Shown: positions 51,727 to 60,023 of the stretch, one piece after another | Layout: every line of letters begins with the position of its first letter | Numbering within the stretch: the stretch's first letter is position 1 | Source of the DNA: a virus | Direction: 5' to 3' (one strand) | Length of the DNA stretch: 64,000 bases | IMG/VR virus record: IMGVR_UViG_3300011113_000675 | Span: 1-64,000 of that record | Position numbers and translations under genes: made by a program | The notes under the pieces: generated by a model | What the model saw: the letters and a program-made list of their open reading frames with translations, nothing else | Databases searched by the model: none | Told to the model about the DNA's origin: nothing

Positions 51727-51936
51727 TTACTCGATTACTTCGTCGATTTTACTTTCAGATACTGCGGTGATTCTCCAATCATGAGTAAATCCTTCGTATT
51801 TTTTCGTCACCTTAGCTTCAACATCTGTTACAGAATAACCTTTCACAAGTTTTTCTTCTCTAACTTTTTTAATCTTACCCGTGTTTTCATCTGGGAAATC
51901 ATACTGAATTTTTGCTACAAAATATTTTTCGTCCAT
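51727..51936 (-). CDS. DUF4494-like small protein
   Basis: 69 residues resembling DUF4494, a family known mainly from Bacteroidetes: YFVAKIQYDFPDENTGKIKK, EEKLVKGYSVTDVEAKVTKK and WRITAVSESKIDEVIE. The function is unknown. It starts 4 bases after gp21 stops and is likely co-expressed with it. Its position in the head module, where T4 has none, marks the Bacteroidetes branch of these phages. Confidence 0.75.
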   Translation of the reverse strand: MDEKYFVAKIQYDFPDENTGKIKKVREEKLVKGYSVTDVEAKVTKKYEGFTHDWRITAVSESKIDEVIE

Positions 51937-51940
51937 AATT

Positions 51941-52657
51941 TTATTTTCCTAAAAAATCGTCTAATTTTCTCATTAAGTCAACCGACTTTTCAACATAGTC
52001 ATTATTTTGTTTAGATTTTCTTTCTTCTTCTAAATTTTCTTCATACTTACTTCTTTCGTCAGGATTAGAAAATAAGTAAGCCCCTGGTGTTGATGGTGAT
52101 GAAACCAAATCGAAACATATTAATTCGAAGTCATCTTGTACCTCATTTCTTTCTCCTACTTTTTTCAATGACCCAACTCCTCTTGATGAAATACCTAATG
52201 TCACTCCTTGTCTCATTAAGTTAGCCGCTTGGTCTCCCTTAGTCGAAACTATACCTCTTTCGTGAAACCCTGGAGATGTCAATAATTTGAGTTTTCCCAT
52301 GAGTATATTTTTATCCCACCATATATCTGTAATGATGTGAGATACTCTATCTAAGTCTATCAATGATGATTCAGGGTGGTTTAATTCTGATGTGGACAAA
52401 CCCTTAGAAATTGCTTGCTTATATCTATCCGCCTCTCTTTTCAAAATTCTTTCAGGATACGTTCTACCATTTCTATTTGGTGTGTCGTATTTCTGAAGAA
52501 CAGCATAAAACTCAAATGGATTTCTATAATCTAAATTTGATGCTTCTTTTAAGACATCCATATTATGAGTGTCCTTTGGAGAAACCCAACCTGCGTCCAT
52601 TTCAATCAATATACCATGACCAATTTCGCTCGCTTCTAAAATTCTTAAATTTTTCAT
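51941..52657 (-). CDS. 21: prohead core protease gp21-like
   Basis: 238 residues with the T4 gp21/herpes-type serine protease pattern: NGRTYPERILKREADRYK, ELNHPES (catalytic His94), LGISSRGVGS (catalytic Ser at 157 or 158) and VQDDFELICFDLVSSPSTPG. It digests the scaffold and trims gp23 and internal proteins after [I/L]-x-E during prohead maturation. The substrate sites proposed in the findings fit this specificity. Its late box is 12 bases upstream. Confidence 0.95.
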   Translation of the reverse strand: MKNLRILEASEIGHGILIEMDAGWVSPKDTHNMDVLKEASNLDYRNPFEFYAVLQKYDTPNRNGRTYPERILKREADRYKQAISKGLSTSELNHPESSLIDLDRVSHIITDIWWDKNILMGKLKLLTSPGFHERGIVSTKGDQAANLMRQGVTLGISSRGVGSLKKVGERNEVQDDFELICFDLVSSPSTPGAYLFSNPDERSKYEENLEEERKSKQNNDYVEKSVDLMRKLDDFLGK

Positions 52658-52669
52658 CTAATCTTTTAA

Positions 52670-52677
52670 GATAAATA
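52670..52677 (-). promoter_or_regulatory. TATTTATC late-promoter-like box
   Basis: The coding strand reads TATTTATC, 12 bases before the gp21 ATG at 52657. Confidence 0.45.
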
Positions 52678-52702
52678 TACGGATTTGGATTGTTTGTTAA
52701 TT

Positions 52703-53134
52703 TTAGTCTTTTTTTGAAATTGAAAACTCGAAGTATTTGTTTTGAACAACGTTATTTTTGTAGATAGATTTCACTATAGTTTTTACAGATTCTTTGATTT
52801 CATCACATTTAAAATCCATATCCTTGAGTGTATATAGATTGATTTCCAAATTGAAAAAAGATTTTTTACCTTTCGATATTCCACTTGTCCTTAGGTCCAA
52901 ATCGACAATATTTTTTTCTTGAAAAATCTTGGAATTTATTGATTCGTATACAGAATTTTTTATTTCTCTCCCCAAACCCGAGACAACTCGGTTCCAATTA
53001 TCGAGATCTTCTTTTGGAGTAACCCATGATTGAATGTTTATGTAAACTGACTTTAAGTTTTTAGAATCTACTGTCCCATACTGTGATTTTATGGGATTGA
53101 ACAGGTTAAGTTTGACACTTTTTCCTTTTTTCAT
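52703..53134 (-). CDS. hypothetical protein in the head module (gp68 position)
   Basis: 143 residues: a strand-rich N-terminus (KLNLFNPIKSQYGTVDSKNL, SVYINIQSWVTPKEDLDNWN) and a central helix (VSGLGREIKNSVYESINSKI) followed by strands. No family is recognised. T4 has small core proteins (67, 68) between gp20 and gp21, so this gene and the one at 53411-54109 occupy that position; equivalence is positional only. Confidence 0.62.
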   Translation of the reverse strand: MKKGKSVKLNLFNPIKSQYGTVDSKNLKSVYINIQSWVTPKEDLDNWNRVVSGLGREIKNSVYESINSKIFQEKNIVDLDLRTSGISKGKKSFFNLEINLYTLKDMDFKCDEIKESVKTIVKSIYKNNVVQNKYFEFSISKKD

Positions 53135-53144
53135 TAATAATGAT

Positions 53145-53180
53145 ATTATGTATGTTTATTAATGAAATAATATACATAAT
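53145..53180. promoter_or_regulatory. inverted repeat in the divergent bS21 promoter region
   Basis: ATTATGTAT (53145-53153) and its reverse complement ATACATAAT (53172-53180) flank an 18-base spacer, between the minus gene at 53134 and the bS21 gene at 53228. It could be an operator; no cognate regulator is known. Confidence 0.4.
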
Positions 53181-53203
53181 ATGTATGATTGTCAAAATTT
53201 TTT

Positions 53204-53211
53204 TATATTTG
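53204..53211 (+). promoter_or_regulatory. TAnnTTTG (Bacteroidetes -7) promoter of bS21
   Basis: TATATTTG, 16 bases before the ATG at 53228, with TTG 12 bases upstream. It shares TTTGTAGA with the element at 45094, so the two are probably read by host sigma in early infection. Confidence 0.6.
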
Positions 53212-53227
53212 TAGATATTTCTAAGAT

Positions 53228-53419
53228 ATGATAATAATAAAAATAAATCAGGGTAACCCTCTTGAGAAGGCTCTCAAAACCCTGAAGTCAAAAGTAATCA
53301 AAACGAAACAGAATCAAATTTTATTTGATAGGAAACAATATACAAAAAAATCTGTACTTAGACGAGCACAGATTTTGAAGGCAAAACATATTCAAAGTTT
53401 GAAAGACCAATCAAATTGA
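53228..53419 (+). CDS. rpsU: phage-encoded ribosomal protein bS21
   Basis: 63 residues matching bS21: an N-terminal IIIKINQGNPLEKALKTLKS, then a Lys/Arg-rich helix QYTKKSVLRRAQILKAKHI typical of Bacteroidetes bS21. bS21 sits on the 30S subunit near the mRNA exit and the anti-Shine-Dalgarno end; phage copies are thought to replace the host protein and bias translation. It is the only plus-strand gene in the 18-kb head module, with its own host-like promoter and an inverted repeat. Its 3' end overlaps the leftward gene at 53411 by 9 bases. Confidence 0.9.
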   Translation: MIIIKINQGNPLEKALKTLKSKVIKTKQNQILFDRKQYTKKSVLRRAQILKAKHIQSLKDQSN

Positions 53420-54109
53420 TTCTTCCAAATTTTTCAACTTTAAAAAGTTTAGTTGGTCGAATTTTTCAGATTTAACTCTGTCAATTGTTTCTGAAATTTT
53501 TGTTTTAATATCTTGTGAATCTTCATTGTTTTGGAGATTCATTAATTTCGATATTGTGCTTTCTCTCAATGTTTCAAATTTTGTCTCCAAAGTTTTCGTA
53601 TCTTCTGAAACTATTTGAAAAAATTCTTTTTTGGAGTTTTCATCCAAGCTGAGAATATAGTTGTTCACTGTTTGGTTTGCAACTGCAACCATAGAACTAA
53701 TTGGGATATTAATACTTTCTTTAATAGATTCTTTTGTAGACGTAATAACCTTCAAAATATTTTTCTTCGCATTAACTCTTTCAAGTAAATCCACTCCTTG
53801 AGTGTAAACTAATGTATCAATATCGGAATAATTGTTTTCAGTGTTTTCGGAAAGTGTGATTGGAAGTTTGATACTTGGCAGAACTTTATTCAATAGATTA
53901 ATCCCTTCTTCAATAAAATATTTTGCATCCTGTTCACTTAACCCTTGGGGTGAACTCAGTTGGTCGTATATTGCATATGCTTTAGACATAGCTTTATTAC
54001 TCAAAACGTTGTGTTTGAATTCTCGCAAAGTCTTCTTAAATTCTACTTCATTTTTGTAGGATTCCAAGAGATTTTTTTCAATTAGGGATTTTATTATTCC
54101 GAAGGTCAT
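53411..54109 (-). CDS. hypothetical head-module protein (gp67 position)
   Basis: 232 residues, almost entirely helical (LREFKHNVLSNKAMSKAYAI, ISKLMNLQNNEDSQDIKTKI). The N-terminus (IIKSLIEKNLLE, then SYKNE) fits the capsid-targeting/cleavage pattern with L-L-E16. It follows the portal gene, so a core or internal role is likely. It starts with its own AATAAATA/TATTTATT box 13 bases upstream. Confidence 0.6.
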   Translation of the reverse strand: MTFGIIKSLIEKNLLESYKNEVEFKKTLREFKHNVLSNKAMSKAYAIYDQLSSPQGLSEQDAKYFIEEGINLLNKVLPSIKLPITLSENTENNYSDIDTLVYTQGVDLLERVNAKKNILKVITSTKESIKESINIPISSMVAVANQTVNNYILSLDENSKKEFFQIVSEDTKTLETKFETLRESTISKLMNLQNNEDSQDIKTKISETIDRVKSEKFDQLNFLKLKNLEESI

Positions 54110-54122
54110 GGTGTCTTTTTCA

Positions 54123-54130
54123 AATAAATA
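54123..54130 (-). promoter_or_regulatory. TATTTATT late-promoter-like box
   Basis: The coding strand reads TATTTATT, 13 bases before the ATG at 54109 and directly after the portal stop. Confidence 0.45.
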
Positions 54131-55984
54131 TTATGAATTTAATAACTTATCTAAGTGTTTTGAAATTTCTCCCAAAGAATCTTGTGCCTGACCTAAATTT
54201 ATCACTTGTGATCCTTCGATTAAATTATTTTCCACTAAAATATTAAGGTCTCTTTTTCTTGATTCAGGAGTTACTTCAGCGGGTGGTGCCTCTTCGGCTC
54301 CCCCTACTGCTGGCGGAGTTTCAGTTTCTCCTCCAGGAATTTCTCCTCCTCCTCCGAATGATGGTGGAGGTCCTAATTCCTCTCCTCCATCTGTAGTTGT
54401 TTGAGCTCCTGCAGTCGGAGTTGCTCCTGTTGCGCTACCATACAATTTGTCGATATTATCAAACAAACCTGTTTTGGTTATCACAGTAGGAGTTGCTTTA
54501 AGTTCCTCTCCAACCGCTCTTTCAATTCTTTGTTGTTGTAAGTCTAAACGTACTTCATCATCAGACCATCCAAATATATGTTTCTTCGCCCATGTAGATG
54601 AAGTTGCTTGTATTCCATTTCCTGGATCAGAAACCAAATCTTTGTACAATAATACTTTTTCTTTCCATACATCAATCTTCAACAAATCTGCTTGAGTTGA
54701 TGGATTAGTTAATCCTAGTGTAAAATTGGATAATTCATCTTCGAATCCTAATAAAAATAAATGTACAATAGCAATTTTATTTAGTTCCGCTAACATACTT
54801 TTTTGGATTCTATTAATTGTACGAGCAAATCTAATATCTTGTAATGCCAAGTTTTTACCGTCACCAACAACTTCTTCAAATCCCAAGAATGCTTTTGGTA
54901 CTCGTAATGCGGTTAATAGTTTCTTTTGAATATATTCAATATCGGCAATTTCAGACAGATTTGTTGCTCCAGGTAATGTATCAATTGGCGTTGGCGCCGC
55001 AGGATCTCGGACAGGGATGAAATAATCTTGGTCAACTGCCATTTGGTTGAATCTCATATCAACATTACCTGTCTTACTATCCACGACTTGTTCTCTTTTG
55101 AATTTGTTGGCAACTCGTTGTACGTATGCTTCAACATCGTCATCATTCATATTTCCAACAAACACTTTGAAAATTCTCCTTTCAGGAGCTCGAGATGTTC
55201 GGTAAATCAACATCGCATCTTCACAAAGTAATAATTGTTTCCAAATACGTCTAGCCTTTTCTAACATAGACGTTCCATAAGGAAGTTTTCTATCATCACC
55301 CAATAACCTGAAGTGAGCAATTTCCCATGATTGGAATTCCATATTCTTATTCTTCCAAGTAAAGTGTAATGCTTTCTTATCCTTATCGACTTCATTTTTT
55401 ACATCGACAGATATTTTTCCACTTGCCCCAACTTCATGTCTTTCGATTTCTATAGTTGGTAATTGTTGACATCCGACAATACCTTTCTCAGGGTCTAATT
55501 TAAGATACACGAAATTGTCCCCATATTTACAGGTATTCCGTGTCCACATTGGAAGGTTGGTATTAACATCTAAAGCATTGTTAAACAAATCAGCTAATAC
55601 CCCTTTTATTCTTTTTGATTCAGAATAAATTTGTAAAATGAATCCATCCTCGTTGGTTGTTGTCGATTCTTCGGCATAAATGTCCAAAGCCGCAGAAATT
55701 TCAGGTGTATACTCCATTGACTCATAGTCATACTGTGCCGACAATCTTGTCGGTTCATAGTATATCGCTTGAGAATATAGATTGTTTTCTACCTTAGCCC
55801 ATTGGTTCGTAAGATAGTATGTTTGTTGTGCTTGGAGTTTTTCTTTTTCGTATTCTTCTCTACTTTTGGTTCGCAGAAGTTCCTTTTTATCAAACTTAAA
55901 TGTCGGATAGTCTTGATTGAGAAGTGAATTAGGTCCAAATGTTTGTGACAATCTTTGCCAAACTGTCATATTTTGTTCTGCCAT
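54131..55984 (-). CDS. 20: portal protein gp20-like
   Basis: 617 residues, the portal of the head-packaging vertex, located directly after the terminase as in T4. Recognised segments include WAKVENNLYSQAIYYEPTRL, EYTPEISAALDIYAEESTTT, ERRIFKVFVGNMNDDDVEAY and FEEVVGDGKNLALQDIRFAR. The last ~120 residues are a Gly/Pro-rich, Ala/Thr-rich tail not seen in T4 gp20, ending in a helical segment. The portal forms the dodecameric channel through which gp17 pumps DNA. Its late box is at 56012-56019. Confidence 0.95.
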   Translation of the reverse strand: MAEQNMTVWQRLSQTFGPNSLLNQDYPTFKFDKKELLRTKSREEYEKEKLQAQQTYYLTNQWAKVENNLYSQAIYYEPTRLSAQYDYESMEYTPEISAALDIYAEESTTTNEDGFILQIYSESKRIKGVLADLFNNALDVNTNLPMWTRNTCKYGDNFVYLKLDPEKGIVGCQQLPTIEIERHEVGASGKISVDVKNEVDKDKKALHFTWKNKNMEFQSWEIAHFRLLGDDRKLPYGTSMLEKARRIWKQLLLCEDAMLIYRTSRAPERRIFKVFVGNMNDDDVEAYVQRVANKFKREQVVDSKTGNVDMRFNQMAVDQDYFIPVRDPAAPTPIDTLPGATNLSEIADIEYIQKKLLTALRVPKAFLGFEEVVGDGKNLALQDIRFARTINRIQKSMLAELNKIAIVHLFLLGFEDELSNFTLGLTNPSTQADLLKIDVWKEKVLLYKDLVSDPGNGIQATSSTWAKKHIFGWSDDEVRLDLQQQRIERAVGEELKATPTVITKTGLFDNIDKLYGSATGATPTAGAQTTTDGGEELGPPPSFGGGGEIPGGETETPPAVGGAEEAPPAEVTPESRKRDLNILVENNLIEGSQVINLGQAQDSLGEISKHLDKLLNS

Positions 55985-56011
55985 ACGTAATTTTACTATT
56001 TACCCTGATAA

Positions 56012-56019
56012 TATAAATA
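56012..56019 (-). promoter_or_regulatory. TATTTATA late-promoter-like box
   Basis: Perfect TATTTATA on the coding strand, 27 bases before the portal ATG at 55984, immediately past the terminase stop. Confidence 0.5.
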
Positions 56020-56020
56020 G

Positions 56021-57781
56021 TTATTTAGCACCAAATAACCAACCATATTTTTGATAATCTGCTTTACTAGCACCATTATTATTAAGGTGGGGATCTCTTC
56101 CCATCTGAGGTATCATGGGATTGAAAAAATCTGAAGTATTTTTATTTTCGTTGACGACTGACGCCCACGAGTTCAACATTGCTTTTGTATGGTTGACTAC
56201 TTTTGTTAATGATTGAAATGATTTTTCGGCAACATACAAAGCCATCGAAAGTCCCATTATACAATCATCGTGTTGCCCTTTTTGATGGTCAGGTCTTCCG
56301 TTGATGTAAATGAAAGTATTCATTTCATTATATGTCCTATGAGAATAAATTTTAAATCCATGCCTAACAGCTTCTTCAAATGCTGCGATAATTTGAACTC
56401 TTTTTGTGTTAAAGTTAATTCCTGGTATTCTATCATTTATTTTTGGGTCCCACTTCCATTTATTAGATGTGTCTACCCCATCAACATAAAGTCCTGGTTG
56501 ATATTGTAATTCTTGCATTTTTCTTGCAGTAGAAACCCCCATACCACCGGTAATGTCTATAACACAAAACGCATTATACATCGTACCCCATTTGTAAGCA
56601 ATCTCAGCTAATACATCTGGGGGAACTTTTCCAACATATTCTAATACTTGTTCTCGTTCATCAAAATCAATAATTTGTATTGATGAAAAGTCTTCTGAGT
56701 CTCCACGAGAAACGTCAACACCCATCACATACTTGTGGTCATTCACGGGTTCTTTGAAAATCCATAAGGCATTTCCCATAAGTTTGGCTTGTGGAGGTTG
56801 TAATTGATTTTTAGCAATATTTTGCATCAACTCAGAATCAAATACGTTATCACCTGAACCCAAGAAGTTACATTCCAATTCTTGAGCTACTTTTCTTCTA
56901 TCATACTTAAGTTTCTTGACCATCCCCTCAAACCATGATGAACAAGGTTTGTAGCCCTTTTCAATATAATCTGTAACGATACTGTGGTCTCTTTCATATG
57001 GACTATCAGTACTCATATCAATGACCGTGTCTATTGGGTAATCTTCTCTATTGAGTAAGTAATGAACCAAATCATTTGTTTTGACCATATACAAATCTCT
57101 TGTATATCTTGGATCTCTATACCAAAACATTTCAGAAATTTTGAAATCATTCATCCCTCTCAATGATTGGTCATAAATTTCGTAATATATTGGGTCATAT
57201 CCATTTGGTGTTGAAACCACAATAACTTTACCACCCGTGGATAGTGAAGCCATACAAGCGGACCAAAAATCCCCATCGGCCTCGATAAAAGCGGCTTCAT
57301 CAAAAATAAGAATAGTAGGGGTATAACCTCTCAAGGCATCTTTTGATGTTGCAACAGATTTTACTTCACATCCGTTGTTGAGTTTGAAATGTCTTTGTGA
57401 ATTTTTTTCTACTGAGAATGCGATTCCGACCCAAGCTGGCCATTGTTCAATAAACCCTCTAATCTTATTTGCCATTTCGACAGATGTATCCAACTTATTG
57501 GCAATTATTAGAATTTTTTCAGGTTTCTCTTTTCTCGCAAAGGCTAATTTTTTTGAAGCCCAAGCTGCAGTTACGGTTGATACACCTGCCTGTCGGTACT
57601 TGAGGGCAATATTTTCGTTGTATTTTTCGTAATCTTCCAGTAAAGCAACTTGGTCAGGAAAAAGTTCTAATGGAACATACTTTGATACCGTATTATCGTA
57701 TGTCTGTAAATAAGTACGAAGTGCATAAGGGGTATTCCTCATACACTTCGTATATTCTATTATTAATTGTTCTTTATTCAC
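56021..57781 (-). CDS. 17: terminase large subunit gp17-like
   Basis: 586 residues. The ATPase half has a deviant Walker A YRQAGVST (62-69; the Lys at its usual place is replaced, as in many T4-type terminases), Walker B ILIFDEAAF (157-165) and a coupling motif VVSTPNGYDPIYYEI. The nuclease half has GVDVSRGDSEDFSS and VIDITGGMGVSTA, then QHDDCIMGLSMAL, giving the RNase H-like acidic residues. It cuts concatemers and packages DNA into the prohead through gp20. The deviant Walker A is a family trait, not damage. Confidence 0.97.
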   Translation of the reverse strand: MNKEQLIIEYTKCMRNTPYALRTYLQTYDNTVSKYVPLELFPDQVALLEDYEKYNENIALKYRQAGVSTVTAAWASKKLAFARKEKPEKILIIANKLDTSVEMANKIRGFIEQWPAWVGIAFSVEKNSQRHFKLNNGCEVKSVATSKDALRGYTPTILIFDEAAFIEADGDFWSACMASLSTGGKVIVVSTPNGYDPIYYEIYDQSLRGMNDFKISEMFWYRDPRYTRDLYMVKTNDLVHYLLNREDYPIDTVIDMSTDSPYERDHSIVTDYIEKGYKPCSSWFEGMVKKLKYDRRKVAQELECNFLGSGDNVFDSELMQNIAKNQLQPPQAKLMGNALWIFKEPVNDHKYVMGVDVSRGDSEDFSSIQIIDFDEREQVLEYVGKVPPDVLAEIAYKWGTMYNAFCVIDITGGMGVSTARKMQELQYQPGLYVDGVDTSNKWKWDPKINDRIPGINFNTKRVQIIAAFEEAVRHGFKIYSHRTYNEMNTFIYINGRPDHQKGQHDDCIMGLSMALYVAEKSFQSLTKVVNHTKAMLNSWASVVNENKNTSDFFNPMIPQMGRDPHLNNNGASKADYQKYGWLFGAK

Positions 57782-57802
57782 ACAGTTAAATCATATTCTG
57801 AT

Positions 57803-59080
57803 TTATGGTCTTGGTATTCCCAAATCTCTATAAAGTTGGTCATAATCGTCATCATCGTCTTCAGAACCTTCTTCACCTTGGAAATCATCATACTCACTCT
57901 TCGATTGTTGAGCTTGTTTCATAATTTCTTTGAATTTTGCAGTTGCCTTTCTTACTTTTGATTCATCTTCCGAAATTGCATTACCAATGATATCTAAAAA
58001 TTCTTTAGCTTCTGTCTTGTAAAGAATCGAATAAAACCAAGGTACCAATCCTTTGTTTACGTCGTCAAACATCTCATCAGGTAATGCGAATCTGATTTTT
58101 TCCACAATCTCAGGACCAATTCGAAGTTGCATTGGTTCATTAGACAGCACATCTGTGTAAGCCCTTACTTGTTGAGACATTCCGGGGTCTTCAGGTAAAC
58201 CATGTCTACCAATAGATTCTTCAATACCTTTTATAACTTCATGACAGAGAATTGGGAATATCAAACCTTCCGCAACAATCTTAGTATCAGGTTCATCTTC
58301 TCCACCCTCGTCATCATCTTCTTCATCACTGTCTTTATTTACAATCTTAACTTTACCTGCAACACCATTACCTGTCTGAGACATCATCTCAATCATTTGT
58401 TCCATCGTAAAATACATGAAGTCATTGATTGCCATAACGCTCAGATAAGCGGGATATAGTTGTGGGTCGATTGCATCTAATCTTTCTCTAACCTCAGGTT
58501 TTTGAAAAACGTAATGTCCTTTTTTTGCCGCTCCCTGTACCAAGGCATTAATCATATTTCTTTTATGAATTTCTAACTCCATTACTTCTTCGTCAGTCAA
58601 ATCTTCTACGTCGAAAGAGGGAATTTGAGGTATTTCTTTGTCTTCTTTTTTCTTTGGTTTTGTAGCTTGCATTCTGAAGTCTGAAATATTAATAGGAGCT
58701 CTATTCAACAATGCCTCGATTGTGAACCAATCTTCAGGAACTTGCGTTTCTTCCAAACATGCTTCAATTGCAAGTTGTTCTAACTCTTCTTTATGTCTTC
58801 CTTCAATTCTAGTAATACCAGGAACTTTACTCATCATTTCCTGAAAAAGCATTCCTTTAACTTGTTCAGAACTGATGTCCTGAATTCCTGAAACTTGTTT
58901 TAACTTATCAGCAACTTTTCCAAATCGTGAACTTACTAATCTTTGAACATCAGCAACTCCCTTTTTCAATGCAGGATTTTTTGCATACAAACTTTCAGGA
59001 CTTCCTAACTTACGTTCCAAGTTTGGGTCCATTCTTTCGGGTCTGTCCCCGTAATTTATTTGTTCTTTAATCTTCGCCAT
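57803..59080 (-). CDS. hypothetical protein next to terminase
   Basis: 425 residues, helical, with an Asp/Glu-rich loop (about 258-276) and an acidic C-terminus. Distinct segments are EDWFTIEALLNRAPINISDF, QLYPAYLSVMAINDFMYFTM and LVPWFYSILYKTEAKEFLDI. I recognise no family. Its place beside terminase and its length suggest a packaging accessory or virion protein. It is 21 bases from the terminase start. Confidence 0.6.
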   Translation of the reverse strand: MAKIKEQINYGDRPERMDPNLERKLGSPESLYAKNPALKKGVADVQRLVSSRFGKVADKLKQVSGIQDISSEQVKGMLFQEMMSKVPGITRIEGRHKEELEQLAIEACLEETQVPEDWFTIEALLNRAPINISDFRMQATKPKKKEDKEIPQIPSFDVEDLTDEEVMELEIHKRNMINALVQGAAKKGHYVFQKPEVRERLDAIDPQLYPAYLSVMAINDFMYFTMEQMIEMMSQTGNGVAGKVKIVNKDSDEEDDDEGGEDEPDTKIVAEGLIFPILCHEVIKGIEESIGRHGLPEDPGMSQQVRAYTDVLSNEPMQLRIGPEIVEKIRFALPDEMFDDVNKGLVPWFYSILYKTEAKEFLDIIGNAISEDESKVRKATAKFKEIMKQAQQSKSEYDDFQGEEGSEDDDDDYDQLYRDLGIPRP

Positions 59081-59081
59081 T

Positions 59082-60023
59082 TTATTTTTTCAATAAATTT
59101 AAGATAACATCAATTACTTCTTGTTTTGCATCTTCAGGAGATATTCTTCCTGCTTTCGGGTCAATCTGTTCTCCTGGTCTCGGATTTTTTCCGGGATGTG
59201 AGGGTCTTGTTCTTGGTTTTGTGTCAGGTTTCGTAATTGGTTTAGTTGGTGCAGTAGTTGGTTCACCAGCTTTTGGGTCTATTTGTTCACCTGGCCTTGG
59301 GTTTTTTCCAGGATGTGCAGGTCTTGTCCGAGGTTTTGTGTCAGGTTTAGTAGTAGGTTTGACTGGTGCGGTCAATGGTGAGTTTGCTTCTGAAAGATAT
59401 TTCAGTAAGTCACCTTTAGTAATTCTCGGAGGTAAGTTTCTTTCCACGATTTTTATAATTTCTGATTCAATAAACAAAGATACAGGATTTTTTCCTTCTT
59501 CCAATTGTTTTTTTACAGATTTGACACATCTTTCGAATTTTCTTGTTTTTTTCGGACCAAGTTGTGCGTGACAAATTGCCCATGGGTTTTTTTCTTGTTG
59601 CTCACTCATTCCCATCATATCTCTGTCATTATCGGAATCATCGTCCATTCCATCAGGGGCCATGTCATTAGCCATATGAGGTGCATCTTGTCCTGTTAAA
59701 TTTTGTAATGCATCGGCTCCCAAAGCATTCTTGTTATCAACATCATCAGTTTCAGTTTCTTTCATTTCCTCCATTGGAGTTGCTTTAATTCCTGTTGAAG
59801 TTTTTTGGATTACCATTTTTTTCCCTGTAGGCGGTGCAGGTACTGATGTTCCTTTTTCTAAATCAGCTGCTGGTATATTATAAGATGTGGTTGTCTGTTG
59901 AGTAACAGCTTCGACCATCAACTTTGAGTGTAAAATGTTGATTTGAGATTCTGTCAATTTACCGACAGTTTTTGCAGATAATCCTTTTTCAATTAATTCG
60001 AGAGCCTTTTTATTAATTTTCAT
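59082..60023 (-). CDS. candidate internal head protein with tandem Pro/Lys repeats
   Basis: 313 residues. The N-terminus contains LTESQINILHSKLMVE then A39, matching the 16-residue targeting-type helix of the gene at 44583. A helical domain (CHAQLGPKKTRKFERCVKSV) follows in the middle, and the C-terminal third has two copies of a 39-residue Pro/Lys/Arg-rich unit (TKPDTKPRTRP, HPGKNPRPGEQIDPKAG). A basic flexible tail of this kind could bind DNA. One base separates it from the next gene. Confidence 0.65.
   Translation of the reverse strand: MKINKKALELIEKGLSAKTVGKLTESQINILHSKLMVEAVTQQTTTSYNIPAADLEKGTSVPAPPTGKKMVIQKTSTGIKATPMEEMKETETDDVDNKNALGADALQNLTGQDAPHMANDMAPDGMDDDSDNDRDMMGMSEQQEKNPWAICHAQLGPKKTRKFERCVKSVKKQLEEGKNPVSLFIESEIIKIVERNLPPRITKGDLLKYLSEANSPLTAPVKPTTKPDTKPRTRPAHPGKNPRPGEQIDPKAGEPTTAPTKPITKPDTKPRTRPSHPGKNPRPGEQIDPKAGRISPEDAKQEVIDVILNLLKK
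59150..59370. repeat. two copies of a 117-base repeat
   Basis: Tandem units offset by 117 bases encode a 39-residue basic Pro-rich segment. Many synonymous differences show the duplication is not recent. Confidence 0.8.

Noticed and set aside
56021-57781. Inactive terminase because the Walker A lysine is missing
   Set aside because: Deviant Walker A motifs are common in T4-type large terminases, and all other motifs are intact.
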